From an uncultured Massilia sp. (lineage in GTDB: Bacteria > Pseudomonadota > Gammaproteobacteria > Burkholderiales > Burkholderiaceae), in the NCBI GenBank assembly GCA_946886065.1, contig CAMPHU010000165.1, positions 1 to 10,559 on the forward strand: 10,559 nt of DNA. The letters are read 5' to 3'. Below the pieces are notes generated by a model. It made no database searches. It saw only the letters and a list, made by a program, of their open reading frames with translations, and had not been told where the DNA came from. Both the position numbers and the translations under genes were made by a program. Positions 1-5,962 of the stretch are shown piece by piece (position 1 is the stretch's first letter; every line of letters starts with the position of its first letter).

Positions 1-1088
1 ACCATGCCCAGGGTCGGGTGCTTCCAGCGCATCAGGGTCTCGAAGCCCTCGATGGTGCGGGTGCGGGCGTCGACGATGGGCTGGTAGAACAGCAGGAACT
101 CGCCTTCGCGCACGGCGTTGAACATCGCCGCCTCGAGCGAGATGTCGTGTTCCGGCGGGCCCTGGTCGCGCGGGCTGTAGAGCACCGTGCGCGCCTTGCC
201 GGTTTCCTTGGCGCGCGACATCGCGGTGTCGGCCAGGGTCACCAGGCGCACTTCGTCCTCGGCGTGGTCCGGGTAGATCGAGACCCCGATCGAGGCGCCC
301 AGGTAGATCGTGTGGCCGGCCACTTCGAAGGGCGACTGCAGGGTGGCCATCAGGCGGCCGGTGACCAGCTTGATCTGGGCGTCGGTGAAGGTGCCCGGCA
401 GGACCGCGACGAATTCGTCGCCGCCCACGCGGGCCAGGGTGTCGCTGTCGCGCAGGGTGCGGCGCAGGCGGCCGGCGGCCATCTGCAGCACCGCGTCGCC
501 GACCGGGTGGCCGAGGCCGTCGTTGACTTTCTTGAAGCCGTCCAGGCCGATGGTGGCGACCGAGAATCCCTGGCCGGAACGGCGCGCATTGGCGATCACC
601 ATGCGGATGCGGTCGGACAGCAGGACGCGGTTGGGCAGCTCGGTGAGCGCGTCGTGGGTCGCCATGTGGCGCAGGCGCTCTTCGGTGGCCTGCTGGGCCG
701 ACATGTCGCGGCCGATGACGATGATCGGGGCGTCGTCGCCAGTGTCCAGCAAGGCCACGCGCAGCTCGTACCAGACGTCGCGTTCGCCCAGGCGGAAGCG
801 GGCTTCGACGACGGCGGGCGCCGCGTCGGCGGGGCTGAGTTTGCCGGCTGCGCTCACCAGGACATTGCGCAGCGCCGGCTGGTCGACTTCATGGACCAGG
901 GACACCAGCGTACGGCCGGGCTCGACTCCGCTGAGGCGCTGGGCGCGCGTGCTCGCCGCGCGGATCTGGCCGCCGGACGTGATGCGGAATACGGCGTCGC
1001 CGGCAGTCTCCAACAGGCCGTCGAGCAGCGCCGCCGGGAGCGGGGCCCGCGTCTGAGGCTGGGGCACGGCGGAAAAACTGGTGTGCAT
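1..1088 (-). CDS. PAS-like/GGDEF/EAL cyclic-di-GMP signalling protein, C-terminus beyond window
   Basis: The 362 visible codons give an N-terminal PAS-like sensor region (about residues 20-130), a complete GGDEF domain (about 140-305) and the first 45 or so residues of an EAL domain; the gene runs off the left edge. Seen directly: the linker motif THDALTELPNR (144-154), GGDEF at 222-226, an inhibitory-site RxxD (RDSD, 213-216) five residues before it, the guanine-binding Asn189 and Asp198, and the EAL opening QPIVD (336-340). Two deviations: Gly181 stands where the first metal-binding Asp of the DxDxFK segment is expected, and the EAL signature reads E350-T-L. Such proteins make and/or degrade c-di-GMP; here the cyclase may be weak or only regulatory. 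The ATG at 1088 is preceded by AGAAGG about 13 bases upstream, a rather distant Shine-Dalgarno. No membrane segment is visible, so a cytoplasmic sensor is likely. Divergent from aidB. Confidence 0.93.
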   Translation of the reverse strand, partial: MHTSFSAVPQPQTRAPLPAALLDGLLETAGDAVFRITSGGQIRAASTRAQRLSGVEPGRTLVSLVHEVDQPALRNVLVSAAGKLSPADAAPAVVEARFRLGERDVWYELRVALLDTGDDAPIIVIGRDMSAQQATEERLRHMATHDALTELPNRVLLSDRIRMVIANARRSGQGFSVATIGLDGFKKVNDGLGHPVGDAVLQMAAGRLRRTLRDSDTLARVGGDEFVAVLPGTFTDAQIKLVTGRLMATLQSPFEVAGHTIYLGASIGVSIYPDHAEDEVRLVTLADTAMSRAKETGKARTVLYSPRDQGPPEHDISLEAAMFNAVREGEFLLFYQPIVDARTRTIEGFETLMRWKHPTLGM

Positions 1089-1416
1089 CGTTAAATAGTT
1101 GCCTTCTGATCGCTGGCACGTGCACGACATGCCGTCCAAAACCGTGCAAGTCTACCAAACCTCATGCGACTCTATCACCGAAAGATTCCAAAAGGCATTA
1201 AAAAACACAAGCCGAGGCTTCATTGAGCGAATATTTGCGCTGGAACAGGCGGCTTGCCACGCATGAACGTTTGCGCTAGCCTGCTTGTCGGATAGATAAG
1301 CGTACGTACGCCATCATTGTCGCCTATTCTTGCTGAGTAGAAAATGGCTTTGGTGATTTTGATGCTTCTATGCAACATCGCTGTAGAAAAGAGGCCTGCG
1401 CGCCAAGGAGACATGG
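1089..1416. other. 328-base divergent intergenic region
   Basis: This stretch lies between the 5' ends of the GGDEF/EAL gene and aidB and must hold both promoters, but I see no convincing -35/-10 pair on either strand. It is clearly richer in A and T than the genes beside it. It holds a perfect 12-base palindrome, GCGTACGTACGC, at 1300-1311, and two copies of the octamer TTTGCGCT at 1234-1241 and 1270-1277, 36 bases apart, which belong to a longer motif discussed in the findings. A 64-codon minus-strand reading frame crosses it but lacks a ribosome binding site and family features, so I treat the region as non-coding. Confidence 0.6.
1300..1311. promoter_or_regulatory. perfect 12-base palindrome, possible operator
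   Basis: GCGTACGTACGC reads the same on both strands and lies roughly in the middle of the divergent region, about 105 bases upstream of the aidB start codon. A dimeric regulator could bind such a site, but the binder is unknown and the palindrome could be chance. Confidence 0.25.
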
Positions 1417-3102
1417 ATGGACACGGCTTTCGATACCCATGAGGTACTCAACCAGGCGCCGCCCTTTGCCGGGGTCAACCTGTACGCCTGCGATCCGGCC
1501 CTGCAGGAAGGGCTGCGGCGCGAGGGCGGCGGCTTTGCCGCGCCGGCGCTGGAAGCACTCGGCGCCCGGCTCGGCAGCGCGGAATCCCAGGAGCTGGCGC
1601 GCCTGGCCAACGCGCACGGACCGCGGCTGGTGGCCTTCGACCGCAGCGGCAACCGGGTCGACGAGATCGAGTTCCATCCCGCCTGGCACCAGCTGATGGA
1701 GATGATGATCGGCGCCGGCGCGCATGCGGCGCCGTGGCTGGAGCCAGGTCCCGGCGCCCAGGTGGCGCGCGCCGCCCAGTACCTGCTGTTCGGCCAGCTC
1801 GAGAACGGCGCCCAGTGTCCGGTCACCATGACCTATGCCTCGGTGCCGGCGCTGCGCCGCCACCCGCGCATCGCCGCCAGGTGGCTGCCCAGGATCCTGT
1901 CGCGCGAGTACGATCCGCGTTCGCTGCCGGTCGGGCAGAAGCGCGGCGCCCTGATCGGCATGGGCATGACCGAGAAGCAGGGCGGCAGCGACGTGCGCGC
2001 CAACACCACGCGCGCCGTGCAGATCCCGCCCGCCGAGGCGCAGGCGCGCTTCGGCGAAGAAGGCGAGGGCGCTTACCGCATCGTCGGCCACAAGTGGTTC
2101 TTCTCGGTGCCGCAGTCGGACGCCCACCTGATCCTGGCGCAGCTCGACCAGGAAGGCGGCGCGGGACTTTCCTGCTTCTTCGTGCCGCGCTTCCTGCCCG
2201 ACGGCAGCCGCAACGCGGTCCGCGTGCAGCGCCTCAAGGACAAGCTGGGCAACCGCTCGAATGCCTCTTCCGAAGTCGAATTCCAGGGCGCGGTCGGCTG
2301 GATGATCGGCCTGCCGGGGCGGGGCATCCCGACCATCCTCGAGATGGGCAGCCACACCCGCCTGGATTGCGTGCTGGGCAGCGCCGGCATCATGCGCGCG
2401 GCCCTGTGCCACGCCCTGCACCATGCGCGCGGCCGCGCCGCCTTCGGGCGCAAGCTGGCCGGGCTGCCCTTGATGCAGAACGTGCTGGCCGACCTGGCGC
2501 TGGAGTCCGAGGCAGCCACCGCCTTCGCCCTGCGCCTGGCGCGCTGCTACGACCAGCAGGGTGACCCGCAACAGGCACTGCTGGCGCGGATCCTGACCCC
2601 GGCGGGCAAGTACTGGATCTGCAAGCGCGGCCCGGTGTTCGGGGCCGAGGCGATGGAGGTCATGGGCGGCAACGGCTATGTCGAGGACGGGCCGCTGGCC
2701 CGGCTGTACCGGGAGTTCCCCGTGAATTCGATCTGGGAGGGCTCGGGCAACGTGATGTGCCTCGACGTGCTGCGTGCGGTCGGCAAGTCGCCGCAGGAGG
2801 CGCGCGAGGCGCTCGCGGCCGAGCTGATGCCGGCGGCGGGACTGGACGCGCGCTTTGCCGGCTACGCCGGGCGCCTGCTCGACGAGCTGCCGGCCAGGGT
2901 GCAGGACGAGTTCGGCGCCCGCAGGCTGGCCGAGCGCCTGGTGCTGGCGGTGCAGGGGGCGCTGCTGCTGCGCTACGCGCCGTCCTTCGTGGCCGGGGCT
3001 TTCGTGGCCTCGCGCATCGCCCAGGACGTGGGCGGCGCCTTCGGACGCTTGCCGGGCGGGACCGACTGCGCGGCGATCCTGGAGCGCGCGCTGCCCGTAT
3101 GA
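1417..3102 (+). CDS. aidB: AidB-type acyl-CoA dehydrogenase, alkylation response protein
   Basis: A 561-residue flavoprotein of the acyl-CoA dehydrogenase superfamily in the AidB branch (E. coli AidB is about 540 residues). Long stretches match E. coli AidB as I remember it: the N-terminal HEVLNQ and NLY segments, FHPAWH (87-91), GMGMTEKQGGSDV (181-193, flavin-site motif), VGHKWFFSVPQSDAHL (223-238), KDKLGNRSNASSEVEF (274-289), and EFPVNSIWEGSGNVMCLDVLR (433-453). AidB binds FAD and double-stranded DNA through a C-terminal domain, which is present in this full-length protein; in E. coli it is induced by Ada with methylating agents, though its substrate remains unsettled. An extra run of about ten residues lies near 201-215. 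The start at 1417 is chosen because AAGGAG (1405-1410) sits six bases upstream; the ATG at 1413 is out of frame and stops after nine codons. No ada or alkA is in view. A short GGGG/CCCC hairpin at 3104-3115 follows the stop. Confidence 0.93.
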   Translation: MDTAFDTHEVLNQAPPFAGVNLYACDPALQEGLRREGGGFAAPALEALGARLGSAESQELARLANAHGPRLVAFDRSGNRVDEIEFHPAWHQLMEMMIGAGAHAAPWLEPGPGAQVARAAQYLLFGQLENGAQCPVTMTYASVPALRRHPRIAARWLPRILSREYDPRSLPVGQKRGALIGMGMTEKQGGSDVRANTTRAVQIPPAEAQARFGEEGEGAYRIVGHKWFFSVPQSDAHLILAQLDQEGGAGLSCFFVPRFLPDGSRNAVRVQRLKDKLGNRSNASSEVEFQGAVGWMIGLPGRGIPTILEMGSHTRLDCVLGSAGIMRAALCHALHHARGRAAFGRKLAGLPLMQNVLADLALESEAATAFALRLARCYDQQGDPQQALLARILTPAGKYWICKRGPVFGAEAMEVMGGNGYVEDGPLARLYREFPVNSIWEGSGNVMCLDVLRAVGKSPQEAREALAAELMPAAGLDARFAGYAGRLLDELPARVQDEFGARRLAERLVLAVQGALLLRYAPSFVAGAFVASRIAQDVGGAFGRLPGGTDCAAILERALPV

Positions 3103-3132
3103 AGGGGCCTGCCCCGTCCGCCGCATTATTTC

Positions 3133-3162
3133 TTCGACAAAGGGCCGCGCGGCTGGGATAAT
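3133..3162 (+). promoter_or_regulatory. upp promoter with extended -10
   Basis: TTCGAC (3133-3138) and GATAAT (3157-3162) are separated by 18 bases, and TG at 3154-3155 gives an extended -10 (TGnGATAAT). This predicts a start near 3169 and a leader of about 50 bases before upp. It separates upp from aidB transcriptionally, as expected for a housekeeping salvage gene. Sigma-70 consensus matching only. Confidence 0.55.
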
Positions 3163-3218
3163 GCTGGCCTGATTGAGCGAACCGCCTCAGCTTTACACCG
3201 AATTCTTCCAAGCCGACC

Positions 3219-3869
3219 ATGAAACAAGACCCGCGTTTTCCGAACCTGTTCATCCTGAACCATCCGCTGATCCAGCACAAGCTGTCGCACATGCGCGAGC
3301 ACGACACCTCGACCCGCACCTTCCGCGAACTGCTGCGCGAGATCACGCTCCTGATGGGCTACGAGATCACGCGCGACCTGCCGCTGACCACGCGCCAGAT
3401 CACCACTCCGCTGGTCACGATCGATGCGCCCGTCATCGCCGGCAAGAAGCTGGCCGTGGTGCCGATCCTGCGCGCCGGCATCGGCATGAGCGACGGCCTG
3501 CTGGAACTGGTGCCCTCGGCCCGCGTCGGCCACATCGGCGTGTTCCGCGACCCGGACACCCACGAGCCGGTCGAATACCTGGTGCGCCTGCCGGACGTGA
3601 CCGACCGCACCTTCATCCTGTGCGACCCGATGGTCGCCACCGGCAATTCGGCGGTGCACGCCGTCGACGTGCTCAAGAAGCGCGGCGTGCCGGACGACCA
3701 GATCCTGTTCCTGGCCCTGGTGGCCGCGCCGGAAGGCATCACCGTGTTCCAGAAGGCGCACCCGGACGTGAAGGTGTTCGTGGCCTCGCTCGATTCGCAC
3801 CTGAACGACGACGCCTACATCGTGCCCGGCCTGGGCGACGCGGGCGACCGCATCTTCGGCACCAAGTAA
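3219..3869 (+). CDS. upp: uracil phosphoribosyltransferase
   Basis: Pyrimidine salvage enzyme converting uracil and PRPP to UMP and pyrophosphate in the cytoplasm. The 216 residues compare with 208 in E. coli Upp. Visible family motifs are [19 protein letters not shown] at the N-terminus, PILRAGIGM (82-90), the PRPP-binding loop [10 protein letters not shown] (135-144; DPMLATGGS in most homologues), PEGI (171-174), and the C-terminal [14 protein letters not shown] (203-216) that forms the uracil-binding end. The Gly-to-Asn change in the PRPP loop is conservative in position and the rest is intact, so the enzyme should be active. The ATG at 3219 is the only start that gives the normal N-terminus; it lacks a clear Shine-Dalgarno (only weak purines within 15 bases). 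An Hpt gene follows 13 bases after the stop and is probably co-transcribed. Confidence 0.97.
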   Translation: MKQDPRFPNLFILNHPLIQHKLSHMREHDTSTRTFRELLREITLLMGYEITRDLPLTTRQITTPLVTIDAPVIAGKKLAVVPILRAGIGMSDGLLELVPSARVGHIGVFRDPDTHEPVEYLVRLPDVTDRTFILCDPMVATGNSAVHAVDVLKKRGVPDDQILFLALVAAPEGITVFQKAHPDVKVFVASLDSHLNDDAYIVPGLGDAGDRIFGTK

Positions 3870-3882
3870 GGCGGCAGGGCAG

Positions 3883-4233
3883 ATGGCGCATCCGGCCGAC
3901 CAGCAGTTCTTCGCGCGCCTGGCCGCGCTGAACGACAAGTTCGCCAGTACGCTGCCGGGCACCCTGGACCGGCTCAGCGCGCTGGCGCGCCGGCTCGACC
4001 CGGCGGCGCCGGCCCTGGCGGCCGGCGAGCTGCAGGCGATGCTGCACACGGTAGCCGGTTCCGCCGCCACCTTCGGCTACCGCGGCCTCGGCCAGCACGC
4101 CCGCACCCTGGAGCAGCGCCTGCGCGTGCTGCAGACCTTCGAGTCGGTGGCCGCCGCCGATTGGCAGGACTGGCTGGAGGAGCTGGACCGCTTCATCGGC
4201 GATGCGCGCCGCGATCCGAAATCGCTGACTTGA
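3883..4233 (+). CDS. stand-alone Hpt (histidine phosphotransfer) domain protein
   Basis: A 116-residue, all-helical protein with one Hpt domain and nothing else. The phosphorylatable histidine is His55 in the segment HTVAGSAATFG (55-65), matching the Hpt signature HxxxGSAxxxG; the lysine commonly found at +3 is alanine here, a change also seen in other HxxAGSA-type Hpt domains. Hpt proteins shuttle phosphate between response regulator receiver domains and hybrid histidine kinases. No receiver domain or kinase is present in the window, so its partners are encoded elsewhere. It starts 13 bases after the upp stop, with AAGGCGG and AGGG purine runs just upstream, so it is likely translated from the upp transcript. 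The functional link with upp is unexplained and may only reflect shared transcription. Conceivably a degenerate Hpt without phosphotransfer, but the histidine and glycine are present. Confidence 0.85.
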   Translation: MAHPADQQFFARLAALNDKFASTLPGTLDRLSALARRLDPAAPALAAGELQAMLHTVAGSAATFGYRGLGQHARTLEQRLRVLQTFESVAAADWQDWLEELDRFIGDARRDPKSLT

Positions 4234-4236
4234 ACC

Positions 4237-4261
4237 GCGCGGCGCCGCAAGGCTGCCGCGC
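4237..4261 (+). terminator. GC-rich hairpin after the Hpt gene, terminator-like without U tract
   Basis: Positions 4237-4246 pair with 4251-4261 (ten base pairs, one bulged T at 4254) around a GCAA tetraloop at 4247-4250, beginning four bases after the Hpt stop codon. A stable GNRA-capped stem at a gene end suggests a transcription terminator or mRNA 3'-end protector, but the following AAGTCTCC has no U run, so intrinsic termination would be inefficient. Confidence 0.5.
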
Positions 4262-4405
4262 AAGTCTCCTATCCGGCCAAGTTTGATTCAGCGCAAACAT
4301 TCAGCCTCTCCATTCCCCTATATTTGCGTAAAGCCGAATATAAAAAATCGCCGCGCCAATTCGTTGACTTTGGGAATGTTGCGGGTTTCAGGATTTTTTA
4401 TTTCA

Positions 4406-4440
4406 CGAATAGGGCATACCCTGTTTTTATTCGGTATAAT
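4406..4440 (+). promoter_or_regulatory. cspA promoter: consensus -10 with overlapping dyad
   Basis: TATAAT at 4435-4440 is a perfect sigma-70 -10 box. No good -35 hexamer lies 16-18 bases upstream; instead that space is filled by an imperfect dyad in which CGAATA (4406-4411) is complementary to TATTCG (4428-4433), with GGG (4412-4414) / CCC (4419-4421) inside it. A poor -35 covered by a dyad suggests control by a bound protein. Transcription would begin near 4447, giving a leader of about 106 bases. Confidence 0.6.
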
Positions 4441-4444
4441 ACGG

Positions 4445-4530
4445 GATCGTTGGGTTCGAGCTAGTAGTGCAGTCTGTCTGTCATTCCTTTCTTGCTTCTT
4501 CAAACGATCTTAAACGGGCGCAAGCCCAAC
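4445..4530 (+). promoter_or_regulatory. cspA 5' leader with alternative pairings, candidate RNA thermosensor
   Basis: The leader contains two sets of complementary segments that cannot form together. GATCGTT (4445-4451) pairs perfectly with AACGATC (4503-4509), leaving a small GGGC-GCAA-GCCC hairpin (4516-4527) free to form. Alternatively GTTGGGTT (4449-4456) pairs with AGCCCAAC (4523-4530, one G-U), which destroys both. E. coli cspA mRNA is known to change structure with temperature to control translation; whether this leader does so is my inference from base pairing alone. I see no match to the E. coli cold box. Confidence 0.4.
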
Positions 4531-4552
4531 TTAACTGAAATAGGAAATTGTA

Positions 4553-4756
4553 ATGGCAACTGGCATCGTAAAATGGTTCAATGATTCGAAGGGTTTCGGC
4601 TTCATCACCCCGGACGAAGGCGGCGAAGATCTGTTCGCGCACTTCTCGGCAATCCAGAGCGCCGGCTTCAAGTCGCTGCAGGAGAACCAGCGTGTCTCGT
4701 TCGACGTGACCACCGGCCCGAAGGGCAAGCAAGCAGCAAACATCCAGCCGCTGTAA
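4553..4756 (+). CDS. cspA: CspA-family cold shock protein
   Basis: A 67-residue single cold shock domain, the usual length for the family. It shows the RNA-binding motifs RNP1 (KGFGFI, residues 13-18) and RNP2 (DLFAHF, 26-31), preceded by the typical [18 protein letters not shown] opening and the [17 protein letters not shown] ending. These proteins bind single-stranded RNA and DNA with little sequence preference and act as RNA chaperones, easing translation and preventing unwanted secondary structure in the cold or during growth. AGGA at 4542-4545 lies seven bases before the ATG. The long AT-rich leader and the strong terminator show a monocistronic, highly expressed unit. Bacteria of this group carry several csp copies, so the exact paralogue name is a guess, and cold induction is not proven. 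Confidence 0.96.
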   Translation: MATGIVKWFNDSKGFGFITPDEGGEDLFAHFSAIQSAGFKSLQENQRVSFDVTTGPKGKQAANIQPL

Positions 4757-4774
4757 TGCCGCTTTGATGTGCTC

Positions 4775-4791
4775 ATCGCACTCGCTGCGAT
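4775..4791 (+). other. small hairpin between cspA stop and terminator
   Basis: ATCGCA (4775-4780) pairs perfectly with TGCGAT (4786-4791) around a CTCGC loop, 18 bases after the cspA stop and just before the main terminator. It may stabilise the mRNA 3' end. Six pairs only, so chance is possible. Confidence 0.35.
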
Positions 4792-4795
4792 CCAG

Positions 4796-4826
4796 AAAAT
4801 CCCCGGAATTGCCGGGGATTTTTTTT
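4796..4826 (+). terminator. intrinsic terminator of cspA, probably bidirectional
   Basis: Segment 4796-4806 (AAAATCCCCGG) pairs perfectly with 4812-4822 around a five-base loop and runs into an eight-T tract (4819-4826). This is a textbook Rho-independent terminator. On the minus strand the same stem is followed by four T residues, so it could also help stop lysR transcription arriving from the right. Confidence 0.9.
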
Positions 4827-4893
4827 GCCTGTACGCATCAGGCGGGAGTGGAAGGCAGGCTTTGCGGCACCTGCGGTGCGCGTCCCGCCCTTG

Positions 4894-5799
4894 CTAGCGG
4901 TGCTGCCAGTAGTCCGGCTGCGCATAAGAGCGGCGCAGGAAGTCGACAAAGACCCTGATTCGCAAAGGCAAATGCCGGCGCTGCGCAAACACCGCATAGA
5001 TATCGTTGCCCGGCGCCGCGTAGTCATCGAGTACCGTGCGCAGCTCGCCGCTGGCGATCTGCCCGCCCACTTCCCACATCGAGCGCCAGGCCAGCCCCTT
5101 GCCGGCCAGGGCCCAGGCGTGCAGCACCGCGCCGTCGTTGCACACCATGTTCCCGCCCACCTTCAGGGTCACCGGCTTGCCCTTGTCGAGGAAGGTCCAG
5201 CCGCGCTGGCTGCCTTCGCTGCTGATCGCCAGGCAGTTGTGGCGCGCCAGGTCGGCCAGCGCCTGCGGCCTGCCATGACGCTTCAGATAGGCCGGCGTGG
5301 CCACCACGACGCGGTGGTTGTCGGCCAGCTTGACGCCCACCAGGCTGGAGTCGTTGAGGCTGGCGATGCGGATCGCCACGTCCACGCCTTCGCCCACCAC
5401 ATCGACCAGGCGGTCGTTCAGGTTGAGGTTGACCGTCACCTCGCGGTGCTCGGCCAGGAAGGAGGGCAGCAGCGGCGCCACGTGCTGGCGGCCGAATCCC
5501 GCCGGCGCCGACACCAGCAAGTGGCCGGTGGCGCGCGCGCTGCGCTCGGAGGCCGCGTTCTCGGCCTCGTCCAGCTCGTCCAGGATGCGCTGGCAGTCCT
5601 CGAGGAAGGCCGCGCCTTCGTCAGTGAGGACCAGTTTGCGCGTGGTCCGCTGCAGCAGCTTGACCCCCAGGCGCGCCTCGAGCGCGTCGAGGCGCCGGCC
5701 GATCATCGCCGGCGCAATGCCTTCCGCGCGCGCCGCAGCCGACAAGCTGCCGCGCGCCACCACCTCGACGAAGGTCTCGATCTGCCTGAACTTGTCCAT
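4894..5799 (-). CDS. LysR-family transcriptional regulator
   Basis: A 301-residue LysR-type regulator with an N-terminal winged helix-turn-helix (about residues 1-60: FRQIETFVEVVARGSLSAAA, then LEARLGVKLLQRTTRKLVLT) and a C-terminal periplasmic-binding-protein-like effector domain (about 85-295). The effector-domain style (LLVSAPAGFGRQHVAPLLP, then VDVAIRIASLNDSSLVGVKL) resembles the CrgA/DmlR-like subgroup. I chose ATG at 5799 because GAGG lies five bases upstream and the protein then begins MDKFRQIETF as in relatives; a longer reading frame begins at a TTG (5820) without ribosome binding site. It is divergent from aceB across 163 bases, the usual layout for a LysR regulator and its target, so control of aceB and of itself is plausible but unproven. 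The effector is unknown. Stop codon TAG. Confidence 0.94.
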   Translation of the reverse strand: MDKFRQIETFVEVVARGSLSAAARAEGIAPAMIGRRLDALEARLGVKLLQRTTRKLVLTDEGAAFLEDCQRILDELDEAENAASERSARATGHLLVSAPAGFGRQHVAPLLPSFLAEHREVTVNLNLNDRLVDVVGEGVDVAIRIASLNDSSLVGVKLADNHRVVVATPAYLKRHGRPQALADLARHNCLAISSEGSQRGWTFLDKGKPVTLKVGGNMVCNDGAVLHAWALAGKGLAWRSMWEVGGQIASGELRTVLDDYAAPGNDIYAVFAQRRHLPLRIRVFVDFLRRSYAQPDYWQHR

Positions 5800-5962
5800 C
5801 TCTCCCTCATTACGTATCAAAAACGCACAGATGTAGTGAGTATTTGTATCGTTTAGCTATGTTCTGGTGAATATACTTGAAGGTATGACAAACGCCAAGC
5901 CGGTGTAGACTGGCTCGAGCTGGCAGTTCGCACACGATTTTTCTTTCATCCAGGAGTCAAGC
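5800..5962. promoter_or_regulatory. shared lysR-aceB promoter region
   Basis: This 163-base divergent region is AT-rich relative to its surroundings. TATACT at 5872-5877 is a fair -10 box for aceB but has no good -35 at 16-18 bases. ATAC (5873-5876) and GTAT (5883-5886) form a short inverted repeat overlapping it, and GTATC occurs at 5814-5818 and 5846-5850. Any LysR operator should lie here, but I cannot pick a single T-N11-A site with confidence. Confidence 0.35.

Larger units (their letters stand above)
4234..4552 (+). other. 319-base AT-rich region upstream of cspA: promoter, dyads and leader
   Basis: No credible protein gene lies here; the one small plus-strand frame (4283-4513) starts with TTG, has no ribosome binding site and overlaps the promoter. 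The region holds the hairpin ending the upp-Hpt unit, a copy of the AGCGCAAAC-type motif (4290-4303), an inverted repeat TATATT (4319-4324) / AATATA (4337-4342), a dyad at 4406-4433, the cspA -10 box and about 105 bases of untranslated leader. The composition is markedly AT-rich compared with the flanking genes, as is common upstream of strongly expressed cold shock genes. Confidence 0.6.

Noticed and set aside
18..1094. 358-codon plus-strand reading frame opposite the GGDEF/EAL gene
   Set aside because: The minus strand carries intact GGDEF-family motifs throughout; the plus frame is compositionally biased and featureless.
1201..1225. Terminator-like AAGCC/GGCTT stem followed by T residues on the minus strand
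   Set aside because: Only a four-pair stem with a tight loop, and it lies upstream of the GGDEF/EAL gene, where nothing needs terminating on that strand.
1220..1414. 64-codon minus-strand frame in the divergent intergenic region
   Set aside because: It overlaps the aidB ribosome binding site on the other strand, has no Shine-Dalgarno of its own and resembles no family I know.
1324..3126. 600-codon minus-strand reading frame opposite aidB
   Set aside because: The plus strand encodes an unmistakable AidB protein here. The minus frame is stop-free only because of the GC-rich codon pattern, and its product is low-complexity (Ala, Arg, Gly, His rich) with no family motif.
4283..4513. 76-codon plus-strand frame upstream of cspA
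   Set aside because: It starts with TTG without a ribosome binding site and runs through the cspA promoter and leader. No homology is apparent.
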